Assembly: GCA_028687915.1 (NCBI GenBank)
Contig: JAQTZF010000001.1
Span: forward strand, 930,001 to 994,000
Direction of reading: 5' to 3'
DNA: 64,000 nucleotides
Source: Candidatus Daviesbacteria bacterium
Lineage (GTDB): Bacteria > Patescibacteria > Microgenomatia > Daviesbacterales > UBA10151
The notes below the pieces were generated by a model that saw only the letters and a program-made list of their open reading frames with translations, was not told where the DNA came from and did not search any database. The position numbers were made by a program, and so were the translations under genes. This document shows, piece by piece, positions 64,000 through 64,000 of this stretch; positions within the stretch are counted from its first letter, which is position 1; each line of letters opens with the position of its first letter.

Positions 64000-64000
64000 A

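Noticed and set aside
1..64000. tRNA, rRNA, CRISPR arrays, prophage
   Set aside because: Scanning by eye found no T-loop/acceptor combinations outside genes, no regularly spaced repeats with unique spacers, and no capsid, terminase or integrase genes. Covariance and HMM tools were not available.

Overview
The window reads as a chromosome segment of a Patescibacteria (CPR) bacterium, most likely of the Microgenomates lineage. This rests on AT-rich DNA, tightly packed genes, minimised translation proteins (ProRS without its editing insertion, trigger factor without its PPIase domain, a 149-residue EF-Ts), many secreted proteins made of one membrane anchor plus a Pro/Thr linker, and housekeeping genes interleaved with unrecognisable single genes. 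UGA acts as a stop (several ATGA overlaps), which argues against a Gracilibacteria-type code. No tRNA, rRNA, CRISPR array or prophage was seen. No gap without a gene exceeds about 300 bases.

Layout. 1-3.2 kb: secreted anchor proteins, a small stress-type membrane operon and a glycosyltransferase. 3.3-5.7 kb: SPW membrane protein, Hsp20, a phosphoribosyltransferase and a PRPP-synthetase-like protein. 5.8-11.6 kb: NAGPA-like hydrolase, MsrB, DUF167, a glycosyltransferase, an EamA transporter and a beta-lactamase-fold serine hydrolase. 11.6-21.3 kb: unknowns, a nucleotidyltransferase, a DEVD-box helicase, FKBP, MFS exporter, TspO, a sugar nucleotidyltransferase, DgkA plus PAP2 (likely undecaprenyl phosphate salvage) and a REP-associated tyrosine transposase with its own palindromes. 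21.3-36.4 kb: M16 peptidase, RarA, CysS, RecR, YbaB, FolD, GlyA, DnaX, YbeY, YqeY, S21 and trigger factor. 36.9-42.2 kb: ProS, DUF5667, RseP, Frr, Tsf, RpsB. 42.4-48.7 kb: a NUDIX protein, then a pyrimidine/thymidylate cluster read pyrG, nucleotide kinase, dcd, dut, tmk-thyX fusion. 49-64 kb: TopA, a membrane-anchored Clp-like AAA+ protein, DprA, the cell-shape genes mrdA/mreD/mreC/mreB (split by two unknown genes) and an O-antigen-ligase/TPR protein.

How the genes work together. The 43-48.7 kb cluster covers UTP to CTP, dCTP to dUTP to dUMP, and dUMP to dTMP to dTDP. GlyA and FolD in the same window supply and interconvert the methylene-tetrahydrofolate that ThyX needs. Envelope building is represented by MreBCD/PBP2, Und-P salvage, two GT4 glycosyltransferases and a sugar nucleotidyltransferase.

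Three themes stand out. First, about 20 genes have a sigma70-like -10 box only 5-8 bases from the start codon, so they are probably transcribed as leaderless mRNAs; Shine-Dalgarno sites occur mainly inside operons. Second, the 758-residue Tmk-ThyX fusion carries two ThyX-like halves, each having lost the half of the ThyX signature that the other keeps. Third, short palindromic repeats have entered or truncated coding genes (rarA, dnaX, ybeY, the RAYT gene, the ligase). All functions are assigned by reading motifs, not by database search.
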